From assembly GCA_003024175.1 (NCBI GenBank), contig MDYQ01000215.1, positions 1 through 46,267 of the forward strand: a stretch of 46,267 nt of DNA. Direction: 5' to 3'. The stretch is from Planoprotostelium fungivorum (lineage: Eukaryota; Evosea; Variosea; Cavosteliida; Cavosteliaceae). Shown here in pieces: positions 21,745-33,980 of the stretch. The position numbers were made by a program, and so were the translations under genes. The notes beneath the pieces were generated by a model that was given only the letters and a program-made list of their open reading frames with translations, was not told the DNA's origin and made no database searches. Numbering within the stretch: the stretch's first letter is position 1; every line of letters begins with the position of its first letter.

Positions 21745-24700
21745 TCACTCCTCTTCTACATTAGAGACATTGAGAAAATGATCCGTCGAGGCGTATCGGT
21801 CGACCATGTGCGTTGCATCGACAGCATCATATCTAATTCCATCGTCCCTTGTCCACCCCTCTTTCTCGTACATTTGAGTGGCCGCTCCATCAGAAAGCCA
21901 GCTACAGATCTGAACAAAGTCGGGTCTCTCCTCTGGTGACGTCATCCACACTCCTGCATGAGATTCAACGAGATGGAATGCTCTCTTCTCACCCTTCATG
22001 ACGGCTTGCAGTATGGGTGCAGTGTTGTTTGGAATCGTCAATCTATCCACAGTAAGTTTCAGGATGTGTCGATGAATTGCACCTCTTATCGTTAAGGACA
22101 TCGATGGCAACTTCTACCATAGCCCTATCACCCCACGGCTCTTCACATGTCAAGATCTCCCAGACGACCACACCGAAAGAGAATGCTGGATGAATGTCAA
22201 TTGAACATCCACAGGATGCAGAGTCACCATCAGATTTGGTACTGTACTCTCGCTTCGAGATGGCTTCAGGCGCCATCCATTTCACAGGTCCGATAGTACT
22301 GGCCGTTGTGGAGGCAGTATCTTTGGTCTGTACTTGTCTGGACATACCAAAGTCGCTGACTTTCGCCTCGAGATGCTTTCTGAACAGAGTCAGGAGATGG
22401 ATAAATAGTCTTCTACTCACGAGAGAAGAATATTCCTGGCGGCGAGATCTCTGTGTATAATCTATTCAAGGTCAGTCGGAGAATATCGATGATTGACATA
22501 GGTACCTTCTCTTGATGTAGATGCAGCACTCCTTTGGCGATTCCGAGAATGATGCTGTCCTTCTTCTCTTGTGTGACATCGTTCTTGTGTGTCCCCAGGT
22601 AGTCCAGCAGACAGCCTCCCTCACAGAATTCTCTTTATGATTTTCAATCTCATCTATTGTATCACATCATTCGGTACTCACGTAACGATAGAGAGCGGAT
22701 CAGGAGGAAATGTGTATCCCATGAACAAGACTACGTTCTATACCATCGTCAGATACATCGCTATGTCGTCTTCTTCTCACTGGATGAGGTCTCATGCTTT
22801 GTACTAACGTCGCTTCATCCTATTCTTCGTCAGTCATTCGCGTGCGATCGGAAGATCACCAGGAAGCTCTGCATCTGGTCTGTGTTGATGTGCTCGCTTC
22901 GAACCTTTTATTTGTTATGGCACATCGAATGATATCCTCCGTCACCTGCTTGACAGCCACCGTATTACTTCTCCAGCTGGCCCTGTATACGACTCCATAT
23001 GCTCCCGATCCGATCATGACTTGTCCTTCTAGTTCGCTGAACGGAATCTAATCCCTCTCAGTCGATGACCTTTTCGATGAGATGTGCAGATATCTCACCA
23101 CACTCTTCAGGGTGGCGTTGTTGTTGATCTGTGTGAAATCCACCAACTCGAAGCTTGTCTTGTAGACTCGTCTCTTTCTCGTCAACAAGAGGACGATTAC
23201 TAGGATGAAGACGATGAAGACGACAACAGCGATGACGATTCCAGCGATGGCTCCTGAGGGAGATGAGACCATTTTACGTGTGATAAAGAGAAGAGTAATT
23301 CACCGGCAGAGAGTCCAGTCGAGGTGGAGGTAGCATCGGGCATGATGGAATCGGACACGCTAAGCAGAGTGATGTTCATCGAACTGTAAGCTGATGATCC
23401 CACTTGGTTGAGATAGGATACCACTCTCGATGATGATCCCTCGCTCGATTCTTCTATGATATCGTTATGGTTCGAAAATCGATGGGAGGATCACCAGAGG
23501 GAGGAGAGAAGGAGAGATCGACGATGACACTGCCTGATCGAGTTCTAGGAATCTGGATTCTATCCATGCTGATATCTGCGATCTTAGATATCGATCGGAT
23601 GAAAGATGCAGAATCGAAGGTGGAGACGTTCCCTACACAGTTCAGCTCTTTCATTCAGCGAGATCCCTCACCTGCTATTCTGATGCTCATTTCAGCCGAC
23701 TGGTAATTGTCCACTCGACACTTGGCTTGACACAGATGAGAAGCTTGGGCTGGTAGAGGGCATAAGAAAGTTTGATGGGTGAAACTACAATAAGAGAGAG
23801 AGGGGACGTTCGTCATCAGCATGGCATCCGTCAAGTTGTTGTAAGATAGATCTAGAGTAGATAGGGAGGTACAACCTGTGAGGTCAGGTACGGATCCGTT
23901 GATGGTGTTGTGACTGTGCGTGATTAAGGTCAAATGTCGTCCGAAAATGATCACCTCGCATCGAAATATTGTAGATTGAACAAGCCTACATCAATCGTTA
24001 GAAACATAGACCGAACGAGCATCATCGCTGAGTATCACCTGACAGAGAGGGAAGAGTAGTGATGAGATTATGACTGACATCCACAGAGGATAGTCCTCTC
24101 ATTCCATTCAGCGTCTTGATCTGTCCGTTGAACGCATTTCCTGTCATCCATTCAGTTTCTACTCAAGTAGGATGCCACGATATATCACCGCTGAGATTTA
24201 AACGAGTTAGAGAAGAGAGTGTGTCTAAAAAGCTGAGAGCTCCACTCAACGAATTGCTGCATTGCTCAGCAGATGTCGCGATTTAAATGATGATCACCTC
24301 GATAGATCGATGATTTGTGGATCTGATTTGAGAGGATGAGGTACTTCTCCCGTTAGCTGATTGTGAGACAGAGATAACACTCTCAAATTGTTTTGCTTCG
24401 CTGAATTGGTCTTAGATCTCACAATGGAGTATATCACGCACCCAATCCAGTGGGTATCGATCCCACCAATCGATTGTAAGACTTGAATATTGTCAGATGA
24501 TCAATCGAATGAATCATACTCACCAGATCGATGACCTGTAATCCCGTCGATCCACTGATGTCTGGTATGTTTCCGTTCAAGTTGTTGCCAGAAACATTCA
24601 GCGACATCAGATTGGGTAAGCTGAACACATCTTGCAGTCCTCCAGTCAGCTGATTGTTTCCCAGTGATAAAGTAGTCATCGAACTGAACAAGGGTGAATC

Positions 24701-27577
24701 AAAAATAGATCATCGTAGAGGGTCACCTGGATTTTGCAACTGAGTTGGGAATATCACCAATGAAGTTGTTGTTGTCCTTGTTATATCAGATATCATGTGA
24801 AGGGTGAGTGAGGACTCACAAAATTGAGTTGAATCATCTGAGGTAGACCCATGGCACCTGAGAGGGTTTAGACTACATCACCAGCGTCATCCTCTCACCA
24901 GGTGGAATCACTCCGCCGAACTTGTTATGAGATAGATCTGTCGAATTTTAAATATGATAGAGGATAGGAGACACACCCATGTACTGCAGTTGACTCAACT
25001 GAGCTAATCTCGATTCGAGAGAACCTGTCAATAGATTTCTGCTCACGTTGAGATAGGCCAAAGAGGACAGTCTGTCTCGTGTTGGATGATGTCATTGCTC
25101 GTCATCACTCACGATCCAATACTGTATTCTATATTTCCGGTTAGCTGATTTGAACTGAGATCGAGGTGATACAGTGGCATTGTTAGAGTATAACCCTGAT
25201 GTACATCAACATCAGAGGATGAGTAGACAACATACCGGTGGCATTCTACCTGTCAGTTGATTGTTGGACCAATCACCTGTAGATCATCAAATCGTGTTCA
25301 TATTGAGAAGTCCAGATTCAGTGCCGAAATTTCTCACAATAAGTCATGTAATTCCTGCGTTGATTCAGTCTCTGAGTCCATAGATGGTTTGATGATAAAC
25401 CCACAATCGATTGATGGAGCTGCAAGGACCCGAGAATTGATTGTATGATATGTCCAACAGCTGGATCTGAGGCATACTTGACATCCAAAAGACCGTACCA
25501 TTGAGATTATTCCTTTGTATCTGAAGCTTGAGCAAGCTGGAAGACAGAGATGGCATGGGACCGGACAGCTGAAAGGATCGACATGAGTGATGAGGAGCAT
25601 AGTGATGACGCACCTGATTGTCGTTTGCCCTTATTTGCAAGATCTGTGTGAGATTTGTGATGGACTGAGGAAAACCTCCCGTGAACTGATTGTAAGAGAA
25701 GTCGAGCACCCATAGCTTGGACATCAAACCGAATGCATCTGGAATATCACCCTCGAATCTGCTTGATCTGTCAGATTCCTTCTATCGATCATCATGCTTC
25801 TCTATACGTACCTATTTTGACCAAATTGTAGATATACAACGTTGGTGAGCTGAGATATCTTGGGGGATATGGTTCCGGTGAACTGGTTCGACACTAGATT
25901 GAGTTGGTACATTTCAGTGCATTCATACAGCTCATCGGGTATTGTTCCGTTGAGCTGATTGTATCCAACGATAAAATACTAAAAGAGTCAATAAGGGTGA
26001 CAATAGATGGACTCGCCATCAAAATCTTCAGATTCTTCACGTCAGGTGAGATCGAACCAGTAAGTTTGTTATTGTTCAACAGGAGGGTAGTCAACTTGGA
26101 TGATCTGTAGATGGATGGAGGGATCTCTCCAATGAAGCTTCCACCGTCAGTCACGTCATCTGTATCAACCTCACTTATTGGCATAGGCAGTGATCTGATC
26201 CAGATTGGGAAACTGATCCCAGATATCCTTCATCGCTATCAGTGAAAGAATGATCATCAATCTTACCGGAAGGGTACCATTGAAGCTGTTTCCAGATATA
26301 ACCAAGTACAGTAGGGATTTCAGTTGACCCAAGGAAGCGGGAATCGGGCCAGACAATTGATTATCCCCCATGGATATGAAGATCAACTGGGGCAATAGAT
26401 TCACCCACTCTGGAAAACCTCCTTCGAATGCATTGTAGTCGATATAGAAAAATTGCAGTGCTGCACGATCGATTCAGAGAGAGGGATTAGGAGATCAATC
26501 ACCGATACAGTTTCTGAGGTCAGGGATGGGTCCGTAGAAACTGTTCGAATAGATGTCGAAATGTATCAACTCGAGTGACATCAGCGTGCGCTCTGAATGG
26601 ATCGATCTTCACCTTCGGAAGTGTTATGACGCTCAGACCCATCTCGATGAAACTTCCATCAAAGTTATTGCTCCCCAGTTCTAAGTACTCCAGGTCGACC
26701 AAATCATCTGTTCTCCGTCAATTCATTTCATCGACTCCACATCTCTCACTCAATCGTGTGAGATTGATGTGAGTGAAACTGTTTCCGAACAATCCGAGGG
26801 CCTTCAACTTGGTCAGCTTCATCCAAGATTCCTGATAGAACGTCAGGTCACTCTTCTATTCCATCGATCTCACCGGTACGGGACCATATAGACGTCCATC
26901 ATATGTCGGTACACCCATGGAGAGACAGGTGAGATTGACCAGATTCCCCAGATCGTCTGGTAACACACCCAAGAAGCTGTGCCCGAAGAAGTCGACGTAT
27001 TCGAGGCGGGTCTTGGTGATCCAAGCTGGAAAGGGGCCAGTCAGGTGGTTTGAGATGGCAACAGGGGCGGTCAGCTCGATGCCTCCATTGCCTCCGAGAT
27101 CGAGGACGGTGAGATCTGTGGGGGATGAGCCAACGAGACACGAGGTGATGATTATGTGTGATGGGATTATTGTGGATGATGTAGGCAGACCAACTCACGA
27201 GAGAGACCAGAGAGATCGGGCAGCTGGCCCGTTAGGTTGTTGTCTGAGGATGATTAAAGATGACCTGATCGGACGGTGCTCACATAATCGGATCGCAGTC
27301 ACGTGTTCCTCTTCGTCACAGGTGATGCCATAGTAGCTGTTTCGAGATGGGTGAAGGCTTGTAGATGAATGAAATACCTGCAATAGCTAGCTGTTGTATT
27401 TTCCCAATGTGTGTTATTAATCCAGTGTTCGCCTATCCATCTTAGTCTGCATCCCCTCTCACGTTCATCACCTCCCAATTCGTCATATAGAGTCCTGAGG
27501 ATGTCCGCCTCTGCCTGAAACAGAGCTGTTGCTGATATACAGAATGTGAGAAGGAAACAGAGGCCGATCACTCTCAT
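21745..27577 (-). CDS. LRR receptor-like protein kinase (TKL type)
   Basis: This is a single-pass plasma-membrane receptor with many exons on the minus strand. It starts MRVIGLCFLLTFCISATAL, a signal peptide, followed by an N-terminal cap segment. An extracellular domain of about 20 leucine-rich repeats follows from roughly 27250 to 23600, with units such as ISMGDNQLSGPIPASLGQLK and LDFSYNQFTGGFPQSITNLT (the plant-like IP-type repeat). A transmembrane helix (GAIAGIVIAVVVFIVFILVI) lies at about 23165-23250, followed by a basic stop-transfer. The kinase domain has GSGAYGVVYRASW (P-loop), VAVKQ (Lys), IIHRDLAARNIL (catalytic loop), DFGMSR, WMAPEA, SFGVVVWEILTCEEPWG and a final MTSPEERPDF, so it should be active. 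Several in-frame introns are retained in naive frames. The ligand is unknown. Confidence 0.9.
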
Positions 27578-27962
27578 AGTGTTTCTTATTCGCCCTACCG
27601 TCCGTTATCTGAGTGCCAGAGGAGAGAAGGTGGGCAGGAAGGACTGCCCACAACCGCGGCACGAATGTGTCAGCACTGGATGAAAGTATCATGTCTCCTT
27701 AGCACCTTAAAATACTTCCTTTCGCAAGACGAAGCGAATGATTCGAACTGTTCCGCACTTTGTGCATTTCACCGTGTGGTCGCGCACAAGGCTGTCACAG
27801 CTTTATGCCCAAATACTTCGAGTTGGTAAATAGGTATTGATGCCAGATTGTTCTTCACGGCGCTTAGGTGGTGGATGGTCTTCTGTTCGTTTATGTGTTT
27901 GGTCTATATAGGCTCCTAAGCTTCAAGTTACAAGACAGTGGACACTATCTCACAGGATTAGA
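27578..27962. promoter_or_regulatory. Divergent promoter region with TATA box
   Basis: This is 385 bp upstream of both the LRR kinase and the small ORF at 27963. TCTATATAGG at about 27902-27911 is a good TATA-like box 50-60 bp before the plus-strand ORF start. GATTCGAAC at 27751 resembles a tRNA T-loop, but no clover-leaf forms around it. Confidence 0.4.
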
Positions 27963-28211
27963 ATGGAGATTTCTGTGGGATTTTACTTCTATGGCATGTT
28001 ACATCTTACCCTTTTCTCAATTGGTTACCTTCTTATCTTCCCTCTGAAAGTGTCATTCTTCATCTCAAAGCGAATCGCTCATCAGACGACAATATTCCGT
28101 CCCCCGCAGATCCACTCTCCAAACGGTACATCCGCTTCAGAGTCTGCCTTGGGGTTAAGGTCCCAGGAGGTCCTCGTTGGCCCATACTTTAAGATCCCAC
28201 ATACAGAATAG
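27963..28211 (+). CDS. Small hypothetical membrane protein
   Basis: An 82-aa single-exon frame with no family match. The first 35 residues are strongly hydrophobic (FYFYGMLHLTLFSIGYLLIF), which suggests a signal peptide or membrane anchor. The rest is basic and polar. A TATA-like box lies 52-61 bp upstream, and the stop is 11 bp from the end of the convergent DONSON gene. The evidence for it being real is position, promoter-like sequence and the hydrophobic N-terminus only. Confidence 0.35.
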   Translation: MEISVGFYFYGMLHLTLFSIGYLLIFPLKVSFFISKRIAHQTTIFRPPQIHSPNGTSASESALGLRSQEVLVGPYFKIPHTE

Positions 28212-28222
28212 CACGATACTCT

Positions 28223-29751
28223 TTATAGTAAGGAAACGTACTTCAACTCGAAAGACCCAGAACTCCTGCTCCATTTGACACTCTTCACAACCTAGAAGGG
28301 TAAGCATATCACAGCACTCCATCGACTTACCCGCTTGTCCGTCTGGTCCTTCAAGCTGATGTTAAACCCAGCTGAATCCTTCGAAGTACTGAAGGACATG
28401 TACATCTCTTCCTGATGTCTTACAAAGAGATCTACGATTGCATTCACGTGATACGGTAGAATCGGACCTACTCTCTTCAGAGCGAGTGGGGCAGAACGAA
28501 TCACCTTCTAATTCCAGGCAGTAGGTGTCCTCCATCTTGGTCGATCCATCTGGTGCGTTGAGAATCATCCAATTGAACGTCTCACCTTTCACTTTCCTCA
28601 CTCTCTTGGAGTAGTCGACGACGGTGATCTGATGGTTGGTCGAGTTGATGAAAGGAAAGGAAGAGTGGATGAATGGAAGCTCTCTCCCAAAGTCTTTTCC
28701 CTCGTTGATGTACTGGAACACCCCTTCTGCTGCCTCCGTCCCACAGAAGAGGAGAAGTGTGTTCGCATCTCTTCCTGTTTCACGTCAGATGAGAGAGAGA
28801 GACGTGAGTACCGATCTGCCCGGTGGACGTAGCGTGACGTCTGATGGGCGTGTTACTGTTGGACGGAGCGTCAGAGATATCCCTCTCGTTGACCAGAGAT
28901 GGATTGAGGGGTGTCGTGAAAGATATGCCTGTGGGTGTCAGGTGATCATCTCACGGCACACCTCACCGGCTCTCCTAAAGTGGTTGCGTACACTCCAAGT
29001 GGATCGACTAAGAACGACAGTGATGGTGTTCTCCTGTACAGAACCTCGAAAGATGGCGGACCACGTGGAGTGGGAGAAGTAGAAGGAGGTCATCTTGCCT
29101 GTCATCCAATTTCTGAACACGGAACGGAAGGCTTCCGTCCAAGATCGATTGCGGTGCTCGTAGAATTTTGAATTGGCCGCCTGCTCTTGTGATTGTGAGG
29201 ATTCCAAGACACTGTACGGATGAGCACTTGTCGTTCTATACACATCTATGTTACCTCGCGTGGAGGTGGCAAGTCTCGATGAAGTGATTGGGGATCTGGG
29301 GGAAGGAGGGATGAGAGTGAACGGATGTACAGTGCAGGAACTCCTCATAAATATCGTTCGTCACTTCTGGATCATCAGGAATCCACTGCAGTGATTGAGG
29401 GGAAGTTCAGTCGTCCTGCCTCACCTTGATGGGTTTAGAAGAGAAGATCTTGACGCGAGATTTGACGCTCATGTCTTCGGGATATGTCGCCACCCTCTCG
29501 TCTTGAGGGATGATGGGAGTGACGATCTCTTCACCTTCCAGAAGATCATGATCAGACTCTTCCTCCGCATTGCTGGGAAATAGATTGACAGCGACTGATT
29601 GACTCAATAGTACAGAAGTTCTGAGACGTTTTCGCGTTGGCGTTGATGTTTTGGACTTCTTCGGTGAAGGTGTGAAGGACTCGAATTTAGCGGCCCTTTT
29701 TCTCCTCAATGGTGACGAATAATTCTCATCTCCTGATGTATCAGACTCCAT
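28223..29751 (-). CDS. DONSON: DONSON replication factor
   Basis: DONSON is needed for replisome assembly and fork stability: it helps load GINS/CMG and guards stalled forks. Seven exons (29751-29425, 29385-29255, 29211-28967, 28928-28812, 28774-28505, 28467-28331, 28291-28223) encode 431 aa, somewhat shorter than vertebrate DONSON (about 566). The N-terminus is a basic, Ser/Thr-rich tail with a KRKR-like cluster, likely nuclear. The core matches the family: WTEAFRSVFRNWMTGKMTSF, the IFRGS segment, GISFTTPL (human IEFSLPL), NTLLLFCGTEAAEGVFQYIN, and GPILPYHVNAIVDLF (human GPIMPHSLHSL), then GFNISL. A segment near 29050 looks like an intron but reads through in frame and is needed to align. 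The CDS length is divisible by three. It diverges from MIS12, with 98 bp between starts. Confidence 0.92.
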
Positions 29752-29849
29752 CCTGTGATCTCTCTGATGTATGAAGATTGGATTTAAAAGTTTTGTAGAC
29801 GAGGAGATCAAAAAAGGTTTCGCGCGCACAATTAGCCGTTGGGTGATCG

Positions 29850-30737
29850 ATGGCGGGAAGCCCGGCCAAACGACCGAGATCGAAAGAGAGCGAGATGGTG
29901 AAGAAAGCGGAGAATCCAACACTGTTCGATTTCGATACCAATGAATTTCTTACACAAATAATTGATTCTTCACGGACACATCTGGAACATGTCTTGAGCT
30001 CAGCTGAAGATAGTATCAAGAACAACGAATTCTTGAAGGATGGAAACAGTCATCTGAGTATTGAAGAGGTGCCAACGACATCCATTATCAAATGTTAACG
30101 AGTATTAGGGCTTCGCTGCAGTATCCAAACATCTAGAAGGATTTCTAAAAGTCAATATCGGCAAGTTTGAGTCGTATACTTCGCGGAACATCTTCAAGGT
30201 ACCAGAGGAATGTCTGCCTGCAGTGACGGGGAAGAGCGATAAGGTGAGAGAGAGACGCTCTCCACGCTCAATGAGTACATAGAAGGAGAGGAAGATCATA
30301 CAGAAAGATGCAGAACTCGACGAAACGATGCAACAGATGCAGCGAAAGATCAATGAGGTGTGTTTAGATGATCCTAATTTTCGTTGAACCACCACAGCTG
30401 AATGCGAAACACACGACATTGGATGACGAGTTGAACAAAATAGAGGAGCACAATCAACTGATGTCGCGGTACAATGAAGAATTAGCCGTCGTACGAGAAG
30501 CTCTCGGACCTGATGGTGCTCCTCGATGACATGACGTGTGCTGAATATCTTTCAGCCAGAGAGAATGTGGCGCTGGTGCTGGAACGCAGGGACAAGTTGA
30601 AGACCATCATGAGCAAGATCAACATCAACACGGATGACCTACCAAAGGAGAAGGACGACAGCGAACACCGCGATCTCTCGGAGGAATCGCAGCCCTCTGT
30701 GACAGAAACAGAAACACTGAAGGGTCTGTTTCAATAG
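29850..30737 (+). CDS. MIS12: Kinetochore protein MIS12
   Basis: MIS12 is a subunit of the MIND/Mis12 complex that links inner-kinetochore CENP proteins to the Ndc80/KNL1 microtubule-binding layer. Five exons (29850-30068, 30109-30243, 30283-30357, 30398-30515, 30556-30737) give 242 aa, against 205 in human. Features are an N-terminal basic segment, LFDFDTNEFLTQIIDSSR, then VSKHLEGFLKVNIGKFESYT and IFKVPEECLPA (human: KFLCFMKGHFDNLF and LRIPSNILLPED), and a long coiled coil (ETMQQMQRKINELN and onward). The last intron donor is the GTGCTC at 30516, which is the only choice that keeps the frame. The stop lies 20 bp from the convergent NLE1 stop. Confidence 0.85.
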
Positions 30738-30757
30738 ACGACAAGATTTTATTCTCC

Positions 30758-32702
30758 TTAGTTCCTCCATCTGCAGAGAGTCAGTCCTGTGTGTGTGAAT
30801 GGAAAGACTCACATCTTGATTGTCTTGTCTTTTGATCCTGAAGCCACTCTCTGTCCATCGGGACTCCAATCTACAGAGAACACCTACAATAGAGTTAAGA
30901 TCGTAGTTCACACGATACAACAGATGAACTACTTTAGATGATGAACGGATGACCTACCTGATCGGCATGACCGGGCAGATCTTGTTTCAACTTCTTCGTC
31001 CTGACGTCCCAGACTTTCAGCGTGGAATCCTTACTTCCCGAGCAGATCAATCGACTGTCCGAACTCCAGCAGACTTGATACACGGCCTCCACGTGTCCTC
31101 TCATCGTACCCACAAAACTGTTCCCTTCAGCTCAGAGACTACTCCTCCTCCTCACTTTCCGTTGGCAGCGTTCCACAACTTGATGGACTTGTCGAAGGAA
31201 GCGGAAGCGAGCATCCGACCGTCCGGTGAGAAGACGACGACGTTGACGACCTGTTGGTGTCCCGTCATCCTCAGTACTGGCTTCTTGTTGTTCTCCGGAT
31301 CCCACAGGAAGAGCGTGTGATCGTCGCTGCCACTGCACAGCCTCTCTGAACCTCCCGTGGTGGCCACCACTTCGTCGTATCTCTTCTGTGCCCTCTTCTG
31401 TCCTGTTTCTCATCAGTCTCTCTCCTCTGTGTCTCGACTCACTCTCCGTCTTGTCTGATGCCACAGAACCCGTGTGATCGTATTGTCCGGTTCGGATGAC
31501 GTAATCGGTGTTGAGTGCGAGGGTGTTGACCCAGTGTCCGTGTCCATCTAACGTTCTCACCAATTTACCTGAACTGGCCTCCCACACCTACTATCCTTCA
31601 ACAAGGGTCGACATCATTCGACTGATGTGGAGTAGATGAGGGGAAGAGCTGAACGATGGAGAGGATGTTACCTTGATGGTACGATCTTGACTTCCAGAAT
31701 AGATGAGACCTGCACCACCCCACCGGATGCAAGTGACACTCATGGTGTGACTGGTCAATGAATGAATGACTCTCCCCAATACAATATCCCAGATCTTCAC
31801 ACTTCCGTCCTGCTTCATTCAGATTTCACCTCCTCACTCTCTCACCTTGGATGCTGAGGCTAGACGAGTGCAATCTGGATTCTGGTGGAGGGGTTCCCAA
31901 GCGATGGCGGTGACGTACTGTTTGTGAGACGACAAGGCTTGTCCAATCTGGGAGGATGAGATCGTTCTTCGTCAACACTCTCACCTGTTCTCCCGTCTTT
32001 GGGTCCCACAATCTGATCTCCTTGTCCATACCTGCTCCTGTCAATGTACAGAGTATTGAACCCTCTCACCTCCCGAAGCCAATTTTGTTCCGTCAGGGGA
32101 CCAGGAGACGTACAAGACCCAATTCTGTCATGGTGAGTGATGGAAAACGATATAAGAATCACTTTATGGCCCTTGCAGGTGTGTTGTGGAAGATTACTGT
32201 CCACGTCCCACAATCGAACGGTAGTGTCACCTGAGGCTGTGGCCAGCTGTGTACCATCCGGACTGAAGGAGACGCAGAGAACTGCATCATTGTGTCCTTC
32301 GATCGTGTTGCTGCACCGTGTGACAGAGCGGACACGGAAAACGGCCTGAGATGGTGAGATCTCGTTCCTGGGGCAGAGCTCACCTGAGGTTGATATCGAA
32401 TATACAACACTTCCTCTGTGGACACTTTCGTCTCGGCTATGGTTCCGGCCAGATCACCCGTGATCTCATTATCATTGACAAAGAACGAATAGGGTAGTTT
32501 TTCTTCCTGAATGATATCAATCGAAGAATAGGACGTGGTGATCCACATTTGACAGAAGATGATTGATTAGAGATTCCAGCTGTGTGGTCGATGCATTCGT
32601 TGGTAATTCCAACTGAGTTCCTGTGTCTTCACCCTCCCAGCTACGAAACTGCGCGATGACTGTGGTCATGTCTTCTTCCTTTTCTTCTGGAATTATCCAC
32701 AT
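30758..32702 (-). CDS. NLE1: Notchless/Rsa4 WD40 ribosome assembly factor
   Basis: Notchless (yeast Rsa4) is a nuclear pre-60S biogenesis factor. Its NLE/ubiquitin-like domain engages the AAA ATPase midasin (Rea1/MDN1), and its WD40 propeller sits on the pre-ribosome. The N-terminal domain includes [16 protein letters not shown] and [17 protein letters not shown]. Eight WD repeats follow, for example [35 protein letters not shown]-type EWEPL segments, [30 protein letters not shown] (the typical NLE1 signature), [19 protein letters not shown] and [10 protein letters not shown]. The end DKTIKIWRN matches the usual RIWRR terminus and is completed by a 42-nt terminal intron; the stop is TAA at 30758-30760. 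An alternative start is the ATG at 32669, giving [11 protein letters not shown]. Confidence 0.95.
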
Positions 32703-32821
32703 TTCTTCTGAGATTGTGATCCATTGTAGATGATACGAAATGCAACAAACAGATGTTAGAACTAGTGTTTCAATCTATTGTACCGAGGTTACAACAAAGA
32801 AGATCAACCTATTTCGTACAC

Positions 32822-33973
32822 ATGAGCTGGCTCTGGAAGACCGATAAAGGTGTTCCGTACATTTTGTATCAACCGAAACTCACGAATCGGAACAGGATGG
32901 AAGGAGTACTCAAAAGAAGATATCGAAGCGATTGAAGATCAGTTCAAGGTGCTTCTTTTCATTCGACGATTAATTCAGATTGAATTGTTGTCTAGAAGGG
33001 GAAGAAGAGATTCGATCTAAATGCGACATATGCAATTGACTTCAAGAACATGATCCAAGTGAGAAAAGATGATCCTACAAGACAAAGAAATATCAAGAGA
33101 GAAGGTCCTGCAGTAGAACCAAGAGGTAAGCCATTTTTGCTTTGTCTCTCACACACGACAGCACAAGACGAAGATCCGCGACCCGCTAAAAAGTAATCAT
33201 CGAGCTCTACTCAGTATGATCAATAATCCTGACACACAGCAGAGGTAAACAGACCAAGACAGAGAAGGTGGCGGAAGAACTACGGGTCAACCCAAAGAGA
33301 CTACAGAGAGATTTCAAGATCACAAAAGACGCAGAAGCGAAGGGCGTGGCTCCATTCACATGCGAGCTGATCGATGAAGATCTGTATCAGTGGGAGATCA
33401 AGTTGAGAGAATTCGACCCTTCCTCCGAATTATACAAAGAGATGTCCAAATACGAAAAGAAACACGGCATCGTGAGTTGTACACGTTAGATCGAGGCTCT
33501 AATTATTGATAGGATCATGTCACCATCAGACTCTACTTCCCTGGTGACTATCCCGTGAGAATTAGCATCCAAGAACATAATATTCTTGTCATCGAAGAGC
33601 ATGATCATCTCACCTTTGGAGAACATCATCTCATCGCATCACACAAAGGTGGAATAACAGTTTACAGTTGGAAGCTCCGTTCGTTCACATCGTCAGCCCA
33701 AAATTGGTCGGTGGTTTTGTGAGTGTAGAGCCCACGACGTTGACTGATGACCAGCAGATCTTCTCGGGTGGAATGTGTGCATCCGTGTTGATGCAGGGAT
33801 GGTCAGCGGGAATAGTCCCCGAGTCGCTCATCTTACAGATCAGAACACTGCTCCACGAAGGAAATCCACGCATTTACAACATGAACAAGATTGAATCTTG
33901 GAGTGAGAACGAAGCCAGGAGTGGATTTCAGTCGGCCAAACAGGCTCATGCCAATGACAAGAGCTTCGAATAA
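32822..33973 (+). CDS. WWE domain fused to UBE2Q-type ubiquitin-conjugating enzyme
   Basis: Eight exons (32822-32849, 32896-32948, 32996-33125, 33162-33192, 33240-33471, 33513-33554, 33668-33718, 33758-33973) give 260 aa. Residues 1-55 form a WWE-like fold: a Trp-x-Trp start (MSWLWKTDKGWKEY), then QFKKGKKRFDLNATYAIDF and MIQVR, ending with RQRNIKREGP. WWE modules bind poly/iso-ADP-ribose. Residues about 85-260 are an E2 of the UBE2Q group: KRLQRDFKITK, DYPLEAPFVHIVSPKLVGG, then GGMCASVLMQGWSAGIVPES with the catalytic Cys in GGMC. The exon linking the halves reads AQDEDPRPAKKNRGKQTK and splices in phase, so this is one protein rather than two. The in-frame ATG at 32753 is an alternative start. 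One intron is 113 nt, long for this window. The stop is 7 bp from the next gene's stop. Confidence 0.85.
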
Positions 33974-33980
33974 ATTCTCT

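Noticed and set aside
27745-27765. tRNA T-loop-like GATTCGAAC
   Set aside because: No matching T-stem, acceptor stem or A box is found nearby on either strand.
29046-29081. Intron in DONSON
   Set aside because: Splicing it breaks the frame; reading through gives IFRGSVQENT and the family-conserved continuation.
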